Assembly: GCF_016863635.1 (NCBI RefSeq)
Contig: NZ_BOPG01000023.1
Location: 1-64,000, forward strand
DNA length: 64,000 nucleotides
Direction: 5' to 3'
Source of the DNA: Virgisporangium aurantiacum
Lineage (GTDB): Bacteria > Actinomycetota > Actinomycetes > Mycobacteriales > Micromonosporaceae
Below the pieces are notes generated by a model. That model did not search any database and was not told the origin of the DNA. It saw only the letters and a list, made by a program, of their open reading frames with translations. Each line of letters opens with the position of its first letter. The first letter of the stretch is position 1. Position numbers and translations under genes: made by a program. Of the stretch, positions 16,601-24,146 are shown one piece after another.

Positions 16601-17598
16601 TGCGGCACACCGTCCGCGACGTGTTCGGCACCAAGCTGGAGCTGCGGCTGGGCGATCCGACCGACTCGATGATCAACCGACGGGTCGCGGTCAACGTCCC
16701 GGAGAACGCGCCCGGGCGCGGGCTGACCGCCGACGCCGCGCACTTCCTGGCCGCGTTGCCGAGATTCGAGAGCAGTTCCGCCGCTGACGGCACGGAGTCG
16801 CTCGTGAAAACGGTGGCCGACATCCGCACGGCGTGGGACGGCCCGCTCGCGCCGCGGGTCCGGCTGCTGCCCCGGCAGGTGCCGCACGACATGCTGCCGT
16901 CCGCCAACGGTGCCGGCGTGCCGATCGGGATCGCCGAGGTCGACCTGCGGCCGGTGCACGTCGACTTCACCGCCGACGCCCACTTCCTCGTCTTCGGCGA
17001 CGCCGAGTGCGGCAAGTCGACGTTCCTGCGCGACCTCGCCCACCGCCTGATCGACCGCTACTCCCCCGCCGAGGCGAGGATCGTCGTCGTCGACCATCGG
17101 CGCAGCCTGCTCGGCGTCGTCCCGGAGACCCACCGGGCCGGATACGGCTCGTCGGCCGACAGCACGGCCGCGATCGCGCGCGAGGTGGCCAAGGCGATGC
17201 GGGCCCGGGTCCCCGGCCCCGACGTGACGCCCGAGCAGCTGAAAGACCGCAGTTGGTGGACCGGCCCCGAGGTGTTCGTGCTCGTCGACGACTACGACCT
17301 GGTCACCGCGGCCACCCCGAACCCGCTGGCGCCGCTGGCCGAGTTCCTCCCGCTCGCCCGCGACGTGGGCCTGCACCTGGTGGTGGCCCGCCGCAGCGGC
17401 GGCGCGAGTCGCGCCATGTTCGAGCAGCTGATGCAGCGGCTGAAGGAGCTGAACACGCCGGGCCTGATGATGTCCGGCAACCGCGACGAGGGCGCCCTCC
17501 TCGGCACGGTGAAGGGCAGCCCGCTACCGCCGGGTCGCGCCTGGCTGGTGACCCGCCGCGCCGGGCCGAGGCTCATCCAGCTCGCCAACCGCCCGTAA
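13660..17598 (+). CDS. eccC: ESX motor ATPase EccC (fused EccCa/EccCb)
   Basis: 1312-residue FtsK/SpoIIIE-type ATPase that recognises substrates and powers ESX export. Two membrane helices lie at about 36-80 (GWAGMLMALPMLTGAAAMAL onward). Three ATPase domains follow, with Walker A motifs GATGSGKS (about 478-485), GGPQSGKS (about 831-838) and GDAECGKS (about 1112-1119). Domain one keeps a strong Walker B region (SLMIVCDEFSELL), while the Walker B regions of two and three (VFLVVDGWS, VFVLVDDYD) are degenerate, as in other EccC proteins where later domains act mainly as substrate receptors. A GGGAGG site just upstream supports the ATG at 13660 over one at 13642. EccC is encoded opposite to eccD/eccB. 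Confidence 0.96.
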   Translation: MSTVVVRRPTRRPEPEYPSGDIVLDSPPELPQPSGRGWAGMLMALPMLTGAAAMALMYSRFGGGGALGWVTGGLFGMSAIGMLAVSLGQQSGGPNKREMMRMRRAYLRHLGQQRTRVRKIITRQRTAAFYRNPDPASLWSIAASSRLWERRPADADFLQVRIGLGAQELATPILPPASKPLEDLEPMCALALRRFITTYAVLPGLPLVMAVDGFATVYLRGAARGLCRAVLAHLVLFHAPDDLLVAVCAGPGRREDWDFVKWLPHGLHPIRTDAIGPVRLHAPSVVELEALLDDVVANRPRFAVTQAQARPPGPHVVVVLDGGERAGSEHLLADGGIHGVTVIDLDGPPPRVLDPARLVLDVGADGTLTSTTYDGTTVIGTADALHAAEAEAVATQLAPLRLSVAAETESQPLGGNLELADLLGMGDPRTFDPMAAWVGRPARARLRVPIGVDPDGSPVELDLKESAQDGMGPHGLVIGATGSGKSELLRTLVLALAATHDPATLNFVLVDFKGGATFATLDRLPHTSAVITNLADELPLVDRMKDAITGELIRRQEMLRGSGNFASLHAYERARVAGAPLAPLPSLMIVCDEFSELLTAKPDFIEMFVQIGRLGRSMGVHLLLASQRLEEGRLRGLDSQLSYRIGLRTFSGVESRAVLGVPDAYHLPRSPGHGYLKFGTEPMVRFKAAYVSGVHRPPGAPPRLVGPATPQLFDYTTAFQPEVAPPTAPVPDVIEPDPGDETLLDVLVGRLRGRGAPAHRVWLPPLRESPGLDDLLPQLVREPERGITVGNAEVRGRLTAPVGIVDKPVEQRRDLLLLDLSGAAGHVLIVGGPQSGKSTLLRTLVLSFAVTHTAREAQFYCLDFGVGALTLLRDLPHVGGVATRRDPGHVRRTVAELAALLRRREEAFAAAGVDSVATYRRQRAEGRFADDPHGDVFLVVDGWSTIRAEFEDQEAAIVDLANRGLTFGIHVVATAGRWMDVRHTVRDVFGTKLELRLGDPTDSMINRRVAVNVPENAPGRGLTADAAHFLAALPRFESSSAADGTESLVKTVADIRTAWDGPLAPRVRLLPRQVPHDMLPSANGAGVPIGIAEVDLRPVHVDFTADAHFLVFGDAECGKSTFLRDLAHRLIDRYSPAEARIVVVDHRRSLLGVVPETHRAGYGSSADSTAAIAREVAKAMRARVPGPDVTPEQLKDRSWWTGPEVFVLVDDYDLVTAATPNPLAPLAEFLPLARDVGLHLVVARRSGGASRAMFEQLMQRLKELNTPGLMMSGNRDEGALLGTVKGSPLPPGRAWLVTRRAGPRLIQLANRP

Positions 17599-17604
17599 AC
17601 GCGA

Positions 17605-17640
17605 ATGTGACCGGCCCCCGGGGAGGGGAGCCGGTCACAT
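17605..17640. terminator. Bidirectional terminator between eccC and the calcium-repeat gene
   Basis: ATGTGACCGGC (17605-17615) pairs perfectly with GCCGGTCACAT (17630-17640) around a 14-nt loop. It sits seven bases after the eccC stop and eleven bases before the convergent gene's stop. Confidence 0.8.
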
Positions 17641-17651
17641 CGGCTGGAGGA

Positions 17652-18167
17652 TCAGTTGCGGGCGTAGGGGTTGGTGTCGTTGTCGCCGTAGTGGACGGTG
17701 TCGGCCACGCCGTCGTAGTCGGTGTCGGTCACCGTGCGGTCGATGTTGCCGTCCTCGTCCGGGTCCACCTGAACCTGGTCGACGCGGCCGTCGAAGTTGC
17801 GGTCGAACGCGGCCAGGTCGAGCTCGCCGTCGTGGTCGGTGTCGGCGGCGACAGCGTCGACGCGGCCGTCCTCGTTGGTGTCGGCGTAGACGCGGTCGGG
17901 GTGGCCGTCTTCGTTGGCGTCGACGTAGGCGGTGTCGAGGGCCGGGCCGCCGTGCTCGTCGGTGTAGACGACCTCGGCGCGGCCGTCGCCGTCGGCGTCG
18001 GTGGCCGCGATGTCGGCGTAGCCGTCGTGGTCGGTGTCGGAGACACCCAGCTGCGACCCGTCGGTGAACTGCGCGACGATCGTGTGGTCGTCGTGCGGCT
18101 CCTCGTAGGTGGGGGCGTCGTGGCCGTATTCTTCGCCGCCGGCGTTCGGGTCCTCGTACTCGCTCAT
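17652..18167 (-). CDS. Acidic protein with eight D-x-D-x-DG-type calcium-loop repeats
   Basis: 171-residue, very acidic protein with no signal peptide or membrane segment. After an N-terminal MSEYEDPNAGGEEYGHDAP region it consists of head-to-tail loops such as DTDHDGYAD, DADGDGRAE, DANEDGHPD, DTNEDGRVD, DTDHDGELD, DRNFDGRVD, DPDEDGNID and DTDYDGVAD. These resemble thrombospondin type 3 or dockerin-like EF-loops, which bind Ca2+ through the aspartates. GGAGG seven bases upstream supports the ATG at 18167. It converges on eccC across a shared terminator. Lack of a signal peptide next to an ESX ATPase raises the idea that it is a calcium-dependent partner or non-canonical export substrate, but nothing in the sequence proves a link. 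It is translated as a single gene. Confidence 0.7.
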   Translation of the reverse strand: MSEYEDPNAGGEEYGHDAPTYEEPHDDHTIVAQFTDGSQLGVSDTDHDGYADIAATDADGDGRAEVVYTDEHGGPALDTAYVDANEDGHPDRVYADTNEDGRVDAVAADTDHDGELDLAAFDRNFDGRVDQVQVDPDEDGNIDRTVTDTDYDGVADTVHYGDNDTNPYARN

Positions 18168-18277
18168 GTCATGTCCTCCAGTGAAAGTGGAACGCATTCT
18201 GTCCTGGTTGCGCCTGCAGGAACCACACTATGGGCGGCAACCCGACAGCTCATCCCCGGTTCGTGCCACTGGGGCGA

Positions 18278-19519
18278 TCATGATCCGGCGTTGTCGTGGA
18301 CCCAGGACGCGAGCAGACCGCGGAAGTGCGCGACGAACCGGTCGTGCTCGTGCGGCGGGAACGAGGCCCGCACGGTCTCCAGCAGCAGCTCGTCGAACGC
18401 GGGCGAGCTCACCCATTCGTGCACCATCTCGTCGACGTGGGCGAGGCGGGTGGCGCAGAACTCGGTGTACCGCTCGGTCTCGAAGTACTCGTCGGCCAGC
18501 TTGCGGTAGCCGGCCAGCTTGTCGTCGTAGGACAGGTCGGGATCGTCGCCGATGTCGAAGTAGCGGCGGGTGTCGGTGTCCAGCCGTGGTTGGCGGTTGG
18601 TGACCACGCAGAAGGCGCTCCACCGCAGCAGGGCCGTCATCGCCCACGGGAAGTAGTAGTGCAGCGACGTGAGCGAGACGTCGGGGCAGGCGTTGGCGTA
18701 GTCGATGGGGTGCACCTCGGTGCCGCTGACCAGCGACTCGCACGAGTTGAACTCCCACCGGAAGAACGCGTTCACCAGGCGGGAGATGGTGACGACCTCG
18801 TCGCCGGCGTCGGGGGTCAGAAAGTCGTGGTCGACCGCGTACCGGTCGTGCATCGGCAGTTCGGGCCGGAACCGCATCACCATCGTCTCCGGACCGATGG
18901 TCAGCGACCGGGCGAAGACGTCGTAGCCCTCCACGGCCTGCTGCAGGTGCATGAGCCGCTCGCCCGACGTGTCGTAGGCGGCGTGCAGCTCGGCCGAGTC
19001 GCGGATCTTGGAGACGCCGACCCACGCGCCGCCGTCGTACGGCTTCATGAACAGGGGGTAGCCGAGCGAATCGGCGACCTCGTCGAGGTCGAACGGCTGG
19101 TTGTAGCGGGTGGCGGTGTAGGCGTACCGGGCGTTGTCCGGCGGGTTCTTGAACGGGACGAGCACGGTGTCGGGCACCTTCAGCCCCAGCCGCATCATCG
19201 CGCAGTAGGCGGCGTGCTTCTCCATCGACTGGAACGTGAACGGGCTGTTCAGCAGGTACACGTCGTCCATGAGCGCGGCCTTCTTCAGCCACTCGCGCGG
19301 GTGGTAGTACCAGTAGGCCAGGCGGTCGATGACCAGCGAGTGCCGCGGCTTGTAGCGCAGGTCGAACGGCTCGATGGTGACGCGCCGCGTGGTCAGCCGG
19401 TGGGTGTCGCCGGAGTCGTCGGCGATCACGCCGAGCCGGCGGACGAGCGTCTCGAACGCGCGCGGCCAGTCCTCCTCGGTGCCCAGCAGCAGCCCGATGA
19501 TGTGTTCCTTCTCGCCCAT
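18278..19519 (-). CDS. ATP-grasp-type ligase of the esterase operon
   Basis: 413-residue cytoplasmic protein with an ATP-grasp-like fold: an N-terminal pre-ATP-grasp region (HIIGLLLGTEEDWPRAFETL), a lid and nucleotide-binding stretch (LGYPLFMKPYDGGAWVGVSK) and a C-terminal part with TMVMRFRPELP and NAFFRWEFNSCE. ATP-grasp enzymes join a carboxylate to an amine or thiol using ATP. The substrate is unknown. The metal-binding residues cannot be placed with certainty without alignment. AGGAGG precedes the ATG at 19519. It is the last gene of an operon after two alpha/beta-hydrolase esterases, only 13 bp from the second. The same trio recurs in other bacteria in my memory, but without an assigned pathway. 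Confidence 0.75.
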   Translation of the reverse strand: MGEKEHIIGLLLGTEEDWPRAFETLVRRLGVIADDSGDTHRLTTRRVTIEPFDLRYKPRHSLVIDRLAYWYYHPREWLKKAALMDDVYLLNSPFTFQSMEKHAAYCAMMRLGLKVPDTVLVPFKNPPDNARYAYTATRYNQPFDLDEVADSLGYPLFMKPYDGGAWVGVSKIRDSAELHAAYDTSGERLMHLQQAVEGYDVFARSLTIGPETMVMRFRPELPMHDRYAVDHDFLTPDAGDEVVTISRLVNAFFRWEFNSCESLVSGTEVHPIDYANACPDVSLTSLHYYFPWAMTALLRWSAFCVVTNRQPRLDTDTRRYFDIGDDPDLSYDDKLAGYRKLADEYFETERYTEFCATRLAHVDEMVHEWVSSPAFDELLLETVRASFPPHEHDRFVAHFRGLLASWVHDNAGS

Positions 19520-19532
19520 GGCTGCCTCCTCA

Positions 19533-20291
19533 TTAGCAAAACCGGGGTAGGTGGTGCGCGAGCTGTGCCCGCCACGATGGCCAGTCGTGCGGAACGTCGT
19601 ACCCCCACAGGTCGAGCTCGTACCGGATCTCCTTGTCGCGGAGAAGTTCCGCCATCTTCTTCGTCGACTCCAGCGACCCGGTGGTGTCCTCCCACTGACC
19701 CTGCCCGCACACCAGCAGGATCGACAACCGTGACCGCAGCCAGTCGAGATGGTCGCCGTGGAGATGGGCCACGTAGTCGAGCGGGCTGTTGAAGTAGGTG
19801 CCGTCGCCGCGGTCGCCCCAGCCCCGCCACGCACCCGGGTCGTAGTTGCCGGAGAGGCAGATCGCCACCGGGAACAGGTCGGCCCGCTTGAACGCGAAGT
19901 TCAACGCGTGGAACGCGCCCATCGAGGCGCCGGTGGTGAGGATCTCGCCGGAGCCGGTGTCGGCCCGGATGAACGGCACCACCGCCTCGGTGATCCACTC
20001 CTCGTACTTCGTGTGCTCCGCCGCCCGGTCCTCCATCGGCCGGTCGGCGGCCGACCAGCTCGCCCCGTCGTGCGAGTCGACGCAGTACAGCTTGACCCGG
20101 CCCGCGTCGATCAACGAGGCGACCGCGTTGACCATCCCGTTGTTGGCGAAGTCCCACGCCCGTCCCTGCTCGGACGGGAACACCAGCACCGGCCGTCCCC
20201 AATGCCCGTACCGCACCACGGTCCCGGCCCCACCCGTCGACGGCGACGGCAGTTCAACAACATGCTGGCGCACGATAAGGATCACCCCCAC
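19533..20291 (-). CDS. Esterase D-like alpha/beta hydrolase
   Basis: 252-residue cytoplasmic alpha/beta-hydrolase of the esterase D/putative esterase family. The nucleophile elbow is GASMGAFHALNFAFK (Ser in G-A-S-M-G, about residue 121), and the C-terminal GYDVPHDWPSWRAQL supplies the catalytic His. VLVFPSEQGRAWDF near the N-terminus is the oxyanion-side strand. It starts at a GTG at 20291 that overlaps the end of the upstream esterase gene by 10 bp, and a second GTG four codons-equivalent downstream is possible. Together with the upstream two-domain esterase and the ATP-grasp gene it forms a tight three-gene unit, suggesting hydrolysis or acyl transfer of a product made by the ATP-grasp enzyme. 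Confidence 0.85.
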   Translation of the reverse strand: MGVILIVRQHVVELPSPSTGGAGTVVRYGHWGRPVLVFPSEQGRAWDFANNGMVNAVASLIDAGRVKLYCVDSHDGASWSAADRPMEDRAAEHTKYEEWITEAVVPFIRADTGSGEILTTGASMGAFHALNFAFKRADLFPVAICLSGNYDPGAWRGWGDRGDGTYFNSPLDYVAHLHGDHLDWLRSRLSILLVCGQGQWEDTTGSLESTKKMAELLRDKEIRYELDLWGYDVPHDWPSWRAQLAHHLPRFC

Positions 20292-21307
20292 ACACGGCGT
20301 AGCAGATCGGTCAGGTGCGGATCCAGGGCGTCCCGCCAGGCGGTGAAGTTGTGCGCGTCGGGCACCTCGGCGATCGTCACCGGATACCCCTGCGACCGCA
20401 ACGCGTGCGCCATCTCGCGGTTGTTGTGGCGGTTCTCCTCAGCGCGTCCACAGGTAATTGCGACCGGAACCGCGACGCCCGCCGTGGCCCGGACCACCCG
20501 CCCGACGAACCTCACCAGGCGAAGATACCGCTGGAAACCGGACTCGTGGCCGTCGTAGTTCGGCCGGAAGAAACTGCCCGACTGCAGGAACAAACCCGCG
20601 AAAAAAGCGGGGTGACGCCGCTGCGCGTGCAGCATCGCCAGCGCGCCCAGCGACGCGCCCATGCCAACGACCGGAGCGTCGGTGCCGAGCTCGGCCCGCA
20701 CCCGCGGCAGCACGTTCGTGACCAGCGCCCGGGCGTAGCGGGGGTTGGCGGAGTACCACTCGTTGCGGTCGCCGGGCGACAGCAGCACCAGGTGGAACGG
20801 CGCGACCCGCCCGGCCCGGACCATCGCCGCGCAGTACTGGGTGAGCGAGGCGAACCGGTCGAACTCGGGGCCGTCGTGGGCGACGACCACCCGGTCGGTG
20901 CGGGTCGCCGGCGACCAGACGTGAACGCCGATCGCGGCGTTGAGCTCGGGCGCGACGACCGTGAAGTCCTGCGTCGACTCCTCCGGACCGTCCCACGTGA
21001 GCCACGGCGGCGTGACGTACCCCGCGCAGACCAGCTCCGACTTGTCGCCGAACGCGCCGGGCGAGCGGCGCGGGTTGGCCGGGTCGCACACCCACTCGGT
21101 GGCGCCGTCGGGGTGGCGCAGTTCGAACTGGTACTCCAGCCGGGCCACCGGCGGGCGGGGCACGGTGAGCGTCCAATGCCCGTCGTCGACAGCGAAGTCG
21201 AGCAGATGACCGGGGATGCCGACCGCCTGCTGGAGCCGGACGCCGGCCAGCCGCCTCTCGGGATCGGGGTACCGGAACGCGAGAACGCCGTCGCGGCACT
21301 CAGCCAC
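20282..21307 (-). CDS. Two-domain enterochelin-esterase-like hydrolase
   Basis: 341-residue protein with the architecture of Fes-type esterases: an N-terminal beta-sandwich (about 1-115; AFRYPDPERRLAGVRLQQAV to ARLEYQFELRHPDGATEW) resembling a CBM48/E-set domain, then a putative-esterase domain. The nucleophile elbow is VGMGASLGALAMLHAQ (Ser in G-A-S-L-G) and the C-terminal VPDAHNFTAWRDAL provides the catalytic His. The GTG at 21307 is the best start because the sandwich domain begins there; a longer frame would overlap the divergent gene. First gene of the esterase-esterase-ATP-grasp operon. No siderophore genes are nearby, so enterochelin hydrolysis itself is not implied. Confidence 0.8.
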   Translation of the reverse strand: MAECRDGVLAFRYPDPERRLAGVRLQQAVGIPGHLLDFAVDDGHWTLTVPRPPVARLEYQFELRHPDGATEWVCDPANPRRSPGAFGDKSELVCAGYVTPPWLTWDGPEESTQDFTVVAPELNAAIGVHVWSPATRTDRVVVAHDGPEFDRFASLTQYCAAMVRAGRVAPFHLVLLSPGDRNEWYSANPRYARALVTNVLPRVRAELGTDAPVVGMGASLGALAMLHAQRRHPAFFAGLFLQSGSFFRPNYDGHESGFQRYLRLVRFVGRVVRATAGVAVPVAITCGRAEENRHNNREMAHALRSQGYPVTIAEVPDAHNFTAWRDALDPHLTDLLRRVWG

Positions 21308-21376
21308 GCGGATGGGCGTTATTGACGACTGCCATGAACGGAAGCTTAACGGGAGTGACGGGAGTGACACGGCACC

Positions 21377-21382
21377 TACGAT
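21377..21382 (+). promoter_or_regulatory. TACGAT -10 box, leaderless start
   Basis: TACGAT ends seven bases before the ATG at 21390, the spacing seen in leaderless actinobacterial genes. No Shine-Dalgarno is present. Just upstream, GGGAGTGAC is repeated twice in tandem (about 21351-21368). Confidence 0.5.
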
Positions 21383-21389
21383 GTGATCG

Positions 21390-23558
21390 ATGGGCGTCGG
21401 TATGCGAACCCTCACCGCGGGTGCGGCCGTTGCCGCCGTCGCGGTTGCCGCCGTGGTGTACGTGCGGATGCCCGTCGGTGGCTTCCCCGGCCGGCCCGCG
21501 ACCCCCGACGGCACCGTGGCCGTCTACGGACAGGGCGGCACGTTCGGGGTCGGTCAGCGCGACCTGCCCTCCGGCCAGTCGATGGGCTACCGGCTGGTGC
21601 CGGGTTGGGCCGCGCCGCCGGGCGTCATGGCGAGCGAGACGGTCGTCGCCGACGACGGCACGGTCGTCTGGGGCAGCCGCAGCCTCAACAACAACATCGA
21701 CCTGCCCACGTCGGGCGAGCTCGTCCTCGGCACCTACCAGCCGGCGACCAACCGGCACGTGGTCGAACGGGTCCGCACCAGCACCGGCCGCACCGAGGTC
21801 CGTGACCCGCACGGCCGGCCGGCCGCGCCGTCGATCACCGGACTGCAGAAGCACGGGCGGTCGGTGGTCTTCACCGCCAGCAGCGGCATCTTCCAGCAGG
21901 ACCTCGCCGCCTCCGGCGCGTGGCCGGTGCTCGGCGTCATGACCACTGTGGACGGTCGGTGGCGGGTCACCGGCCAGTGGACCGGGCGTCAGTTACGCGA
22001 GGCCGGCGGGGTTGCCGGCGCGGCGGCCTGTCCGGCCCGCGCGGCCGACACCGCCGAGAGCGACTGCCGCCAGTTCGCCGACCTGGCGGTGCTTCCCCGC
22101 TCCGGCCACGTGATCGCCACCCAGCAGTACGGCACCGGCCCCGACGTCGGACCGCAGCCGCCGCAGGTGCCGGTCGGCCCCACCGCGTGGCGCGGCAGCA
22201 CACCCGGCGGCAACGGCGGCTTCGCGGCCATCCGCCTCGACGGCCCGACCCCGACCGTGGCGGCCCAGTACACCTACCCCGAGGCGCGCATACCGGGCAT
22301 CCTCGACGGCGCCCCGCTGCGGGTCATCCCGGAGAACGTGTCCGCCGACCCCACGTCGGTGGCCGGCGACGAACGGTTCGTCGTCACGTTCAACGTCGCG
22401 CCGACCGGCCTGTACATCCCGCGGTTCCTCCAGGAGTTCAGCTACGACTCGGCCACCGGCGCCGTCCGGCCGGTCTCGGCACCGTTCATCCCGGGCGACC
22501 ACAGCAGCGGCTTCGGCGAACCGTTCCTCGGCTTCGCGGCGACGCTCTACGACCGGAACGGCAACCTGTGGGCCGGCCGCGCCGACGCCCCGATCGGTGT
22601 CGCCGGCGGCAAACTGGCCGTCTACACGAAGGACGGCCGGCGGCGCTGCGCCGCCACCGCCGGTCCGAACGTCTCGGCCGAGAAGGGCATGGTCGCTTTC
22701 GGACGCGCGTGCGCGCCGGACTTCAACCTCCGCCCGGCGACGAGCACGCTCACCCCGCACGGCTTCGCCGAGGACCCGGCCACCGGTGCCGTCATCAGCC
22801 TGCACTGGGGCGGGCACGTACAGGCGTACCTGCCGACCGGCACCGGGCCGAACCTGACCTTCGAGGTCAGCAACGCCCTCGACCTCGGCCGCAAGCTGAT
22901 GACCCAGCGGGAGGACGACGTTCCCGTCGGCTGGATCGGCGGCTTCGACGCCACCGGCCGGCTGTGGATGACCGGCTCCTCGCTGCGCGGCGGCGGCAAC
23001 GACGCCCGGATCGACCACTACCTGTACTCGATCGGCGTCGGCGACCTGTTCGACCCGGCACCCGTCGACCTGGCGACCACACCCGGCCACTCCACGACGG
23101 TGCAGGCCGAACGGACCACCACCATCGCCACCCGCACCGCGCGGGTCGGCCCGACCGTCGAGGTGATGTCGGTCGCCGCGACCGGATCCTGCAACGACGT
23201 CTTCTCCGTCGACGCGTGCGGCGTCGACAGCGTCCGCGGCGACGGGTACGTGCTCCGCGACGACTCCGGCTACGGCGTGCTCGACGGCACCGCGATCGAC
23301 TACCGGGTGCGAGTGGCGGCGGCCGGCACCTACCGGCTGTCGTTCCGGACCAGCACGTTCCGCGGCCACCCGGCCAGCATCTCGCTGACCGTCGCCGGCC
23401 AGACGGTCGTCACCCCGGTCGACACCGACGGGGCCTGGCTGACGATCGCCGCCACCAAGACGGTCACCCTGCCCGCGGGCACCCACACCGTGCGCCTGTC
23501 CTCCCCACCCAACGGCGGCGGCTGGTTCCTCAACCACATGCTCTTCCAACGCGCCTAG
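21390..23558 (+). CDS. Secreted beta-propeller-like protein with C-terminal carbohydrate-binding-like domain
   Basis: 722-residue exported protein of unknown function. A short N-terminal membrane/signal segment (LTAGAAVAAVAVAAVVYVRM, residues 8-27) lacks an obvious cleavage site, so it may stay anchored. The body has repeated strand-turn patterns with DG/GN turns (DDGTVVWGSRSLNNN, DRNGNLWAGRADAP, DATGRLWMTGSSLRGG) suggesting a beta-propeller. The last 130 residues (YRVRVAAAGTYRLSFRTSTF, then TVTLPAGTHTVRLSSPPNGG and a final GGWFLNHMLFQ) resemble a CBM6-like sandwich. Cysteine pairs support an extracytoplasmic location. It is transcribed away from the esterase operon and followed after 17 bp by a small hypothetical gene. 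Confidence 0.65.
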   Translation: MGVGMRTLTAGAAVAAVAVAAVVYVRMPVGGFPGRPATPDGTVAVYGQGGTFGVGQRDLPSGQSMGYRLVPGWAAPPGVMASETVVADDGTVVWGSRSLNNNIDLPTSGELVLGTYQPATNRHVVERVRTSTGRTEVRDPHGRPAAPSITGLQKHGRSVVFTASSGIFQQDLAASGAWPVLGVMTTVDGRWRVTGQWTGRQLREAGGVAGAAACPARAADTAESDCRQFADLAVLPRSGHVIATQQYGTGPDVGPQPPQVPVGPTAWRGSTPGGNGGFAAIRLDGPTPTVAAQYTYPEARIPGILDGAPLRVIPENVSADPTSVAGDERFVVTFNVAPTGLYIPRFLQEFSYDSATGAVRPVSAPFIPGDHSSGFGEPFLGFAATLYDRNGNLWAGRADAPIGVAGGKLAVYTKDGRRRCAATAGPNVSAEKGMVAFGRACAPDFNLRPATSTLTPHGFAEDPATGAVISLHWGGHVQAYLPTGTGPNLTFEVSNALDLGRKLMTQREDDVPVGWIGGFDATGRLWMTGSSLRGGGNDARIDHYLYSIGVGDLFDPAPVDLATTPGHSTTVQAERTTTIATRTARVGPTVEVMSVAATGSCNDVFSVDACGVDSVRGDGYVLRDDSGYGVLDGTAIDYRVRVAAAGTYRLSFRTSTFRGHPASISLTVAGQTVVTPVDTDGAWLTIAATKTVTLPAGTHTVRLSSPPNGGGWFLNHMLFQRA

Positions 23559-23575
23559 GGATACGCTCCGACGTG

Positions 23576-24136
23576 ATGCGCGTCTTCTGGATCGACCAGG
23601 GATACGACCGCGAGCGGGGCACCGCCGACGCGGGCCGCTACGCCACCCACGTACGGGCCAGCGCGGGCGCCTTCACCGACACGATCGGCGACATCTCCCC
23701 GGTGGGATTCGCGTGCGTCGCGTGGCGGCTGGCGACGGACCTGGCACCGGGATACGTGCGGGCACACCGGCGCGTGCTCGACGCCACCTGCGTCCGCAAC
23801 GAGTACGACGGCGGGCTCGGCGCCCGCGTCACGTTGATAACGCCCTGGCCCGCCGAACTCACCGCCAACCGCGCCTGGAACCACGACCAGGGCTGGCGCG
23901 ACTGGCCCGTCGTCCTCGGCCAGTACGTCCAGCCGCCGGCGCGCGACCTCGCCCGCGCCCCGCACGCCCGCGCGACCCTCCTCGTCGAGGCGCCCCTGCC
24001 GCTCGACGGCCTGCCCGCGGCACCCGAGTCGGAGAAGGACGACCTCGCCACGGCCGCCACCCGGGCCGTCACCGTGCTCGTCCGCGAACTCAACACCCTG
24101 CTGGCCCCGATGGTCCGCCAGTTGGAGCCCGCCTAG
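23576..24136 (+). CDS. Conserved hypothetical protein
   Basis: 186-residue cytoplasmic protein I cannot name. It begins MRVFWIDQGYDRERGTADAG and contains ISPVGFACVAWRLATDLAPG, ATCVRNEYDGGLGARVTLIT and WNHDQGWRDWPVVLGQYVQP, then a helical C-terminal region with VTVLVRELNTLLAPMVRQLE. No signal peptide, membrane segment or known catalytic motif is seen. A GTG one codon upstream is an equally possible start. It lies 17 bp after the secreted propeller-like gene and just before the LLM oxidoreductase, whose TAGGCT -10 box overlaps this gene's stop codon, so the two are probably separately promoted. Confidence 0.6.
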   Translation: MRVFWIDQGYDRERGTADAGRYATHVRASAGAFTDTIGDISPVGFACVAWRLATDLAPGYVRAHRRVLDATCVRNEYDGGLGARVTLITPWPAELTANRAWNHDQGWRDWPVVLGQYVQPPARDLARAPHARATLLVEAPLPLDGLPAAPESEKDDLATAATRAVTVLVRELNTLLAPMVRQLEPA

Positions 24137-24146
24137 GCTCTGTCGG

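Noticed and set aside
16833..17598. Plus-strand frame running from inside eccC to 18509
   Set aside because: It is out of frame with EccC and antisense to the calcium-repeat gene; no motif supports it.
21920..23575. 5' extension of the hypothetical gene at 23576 through the propeller gene
   Set aside because: This part is an out-of-frame Arg-rich reading of the secreted protein; the family-like sequence starts only at 23576.
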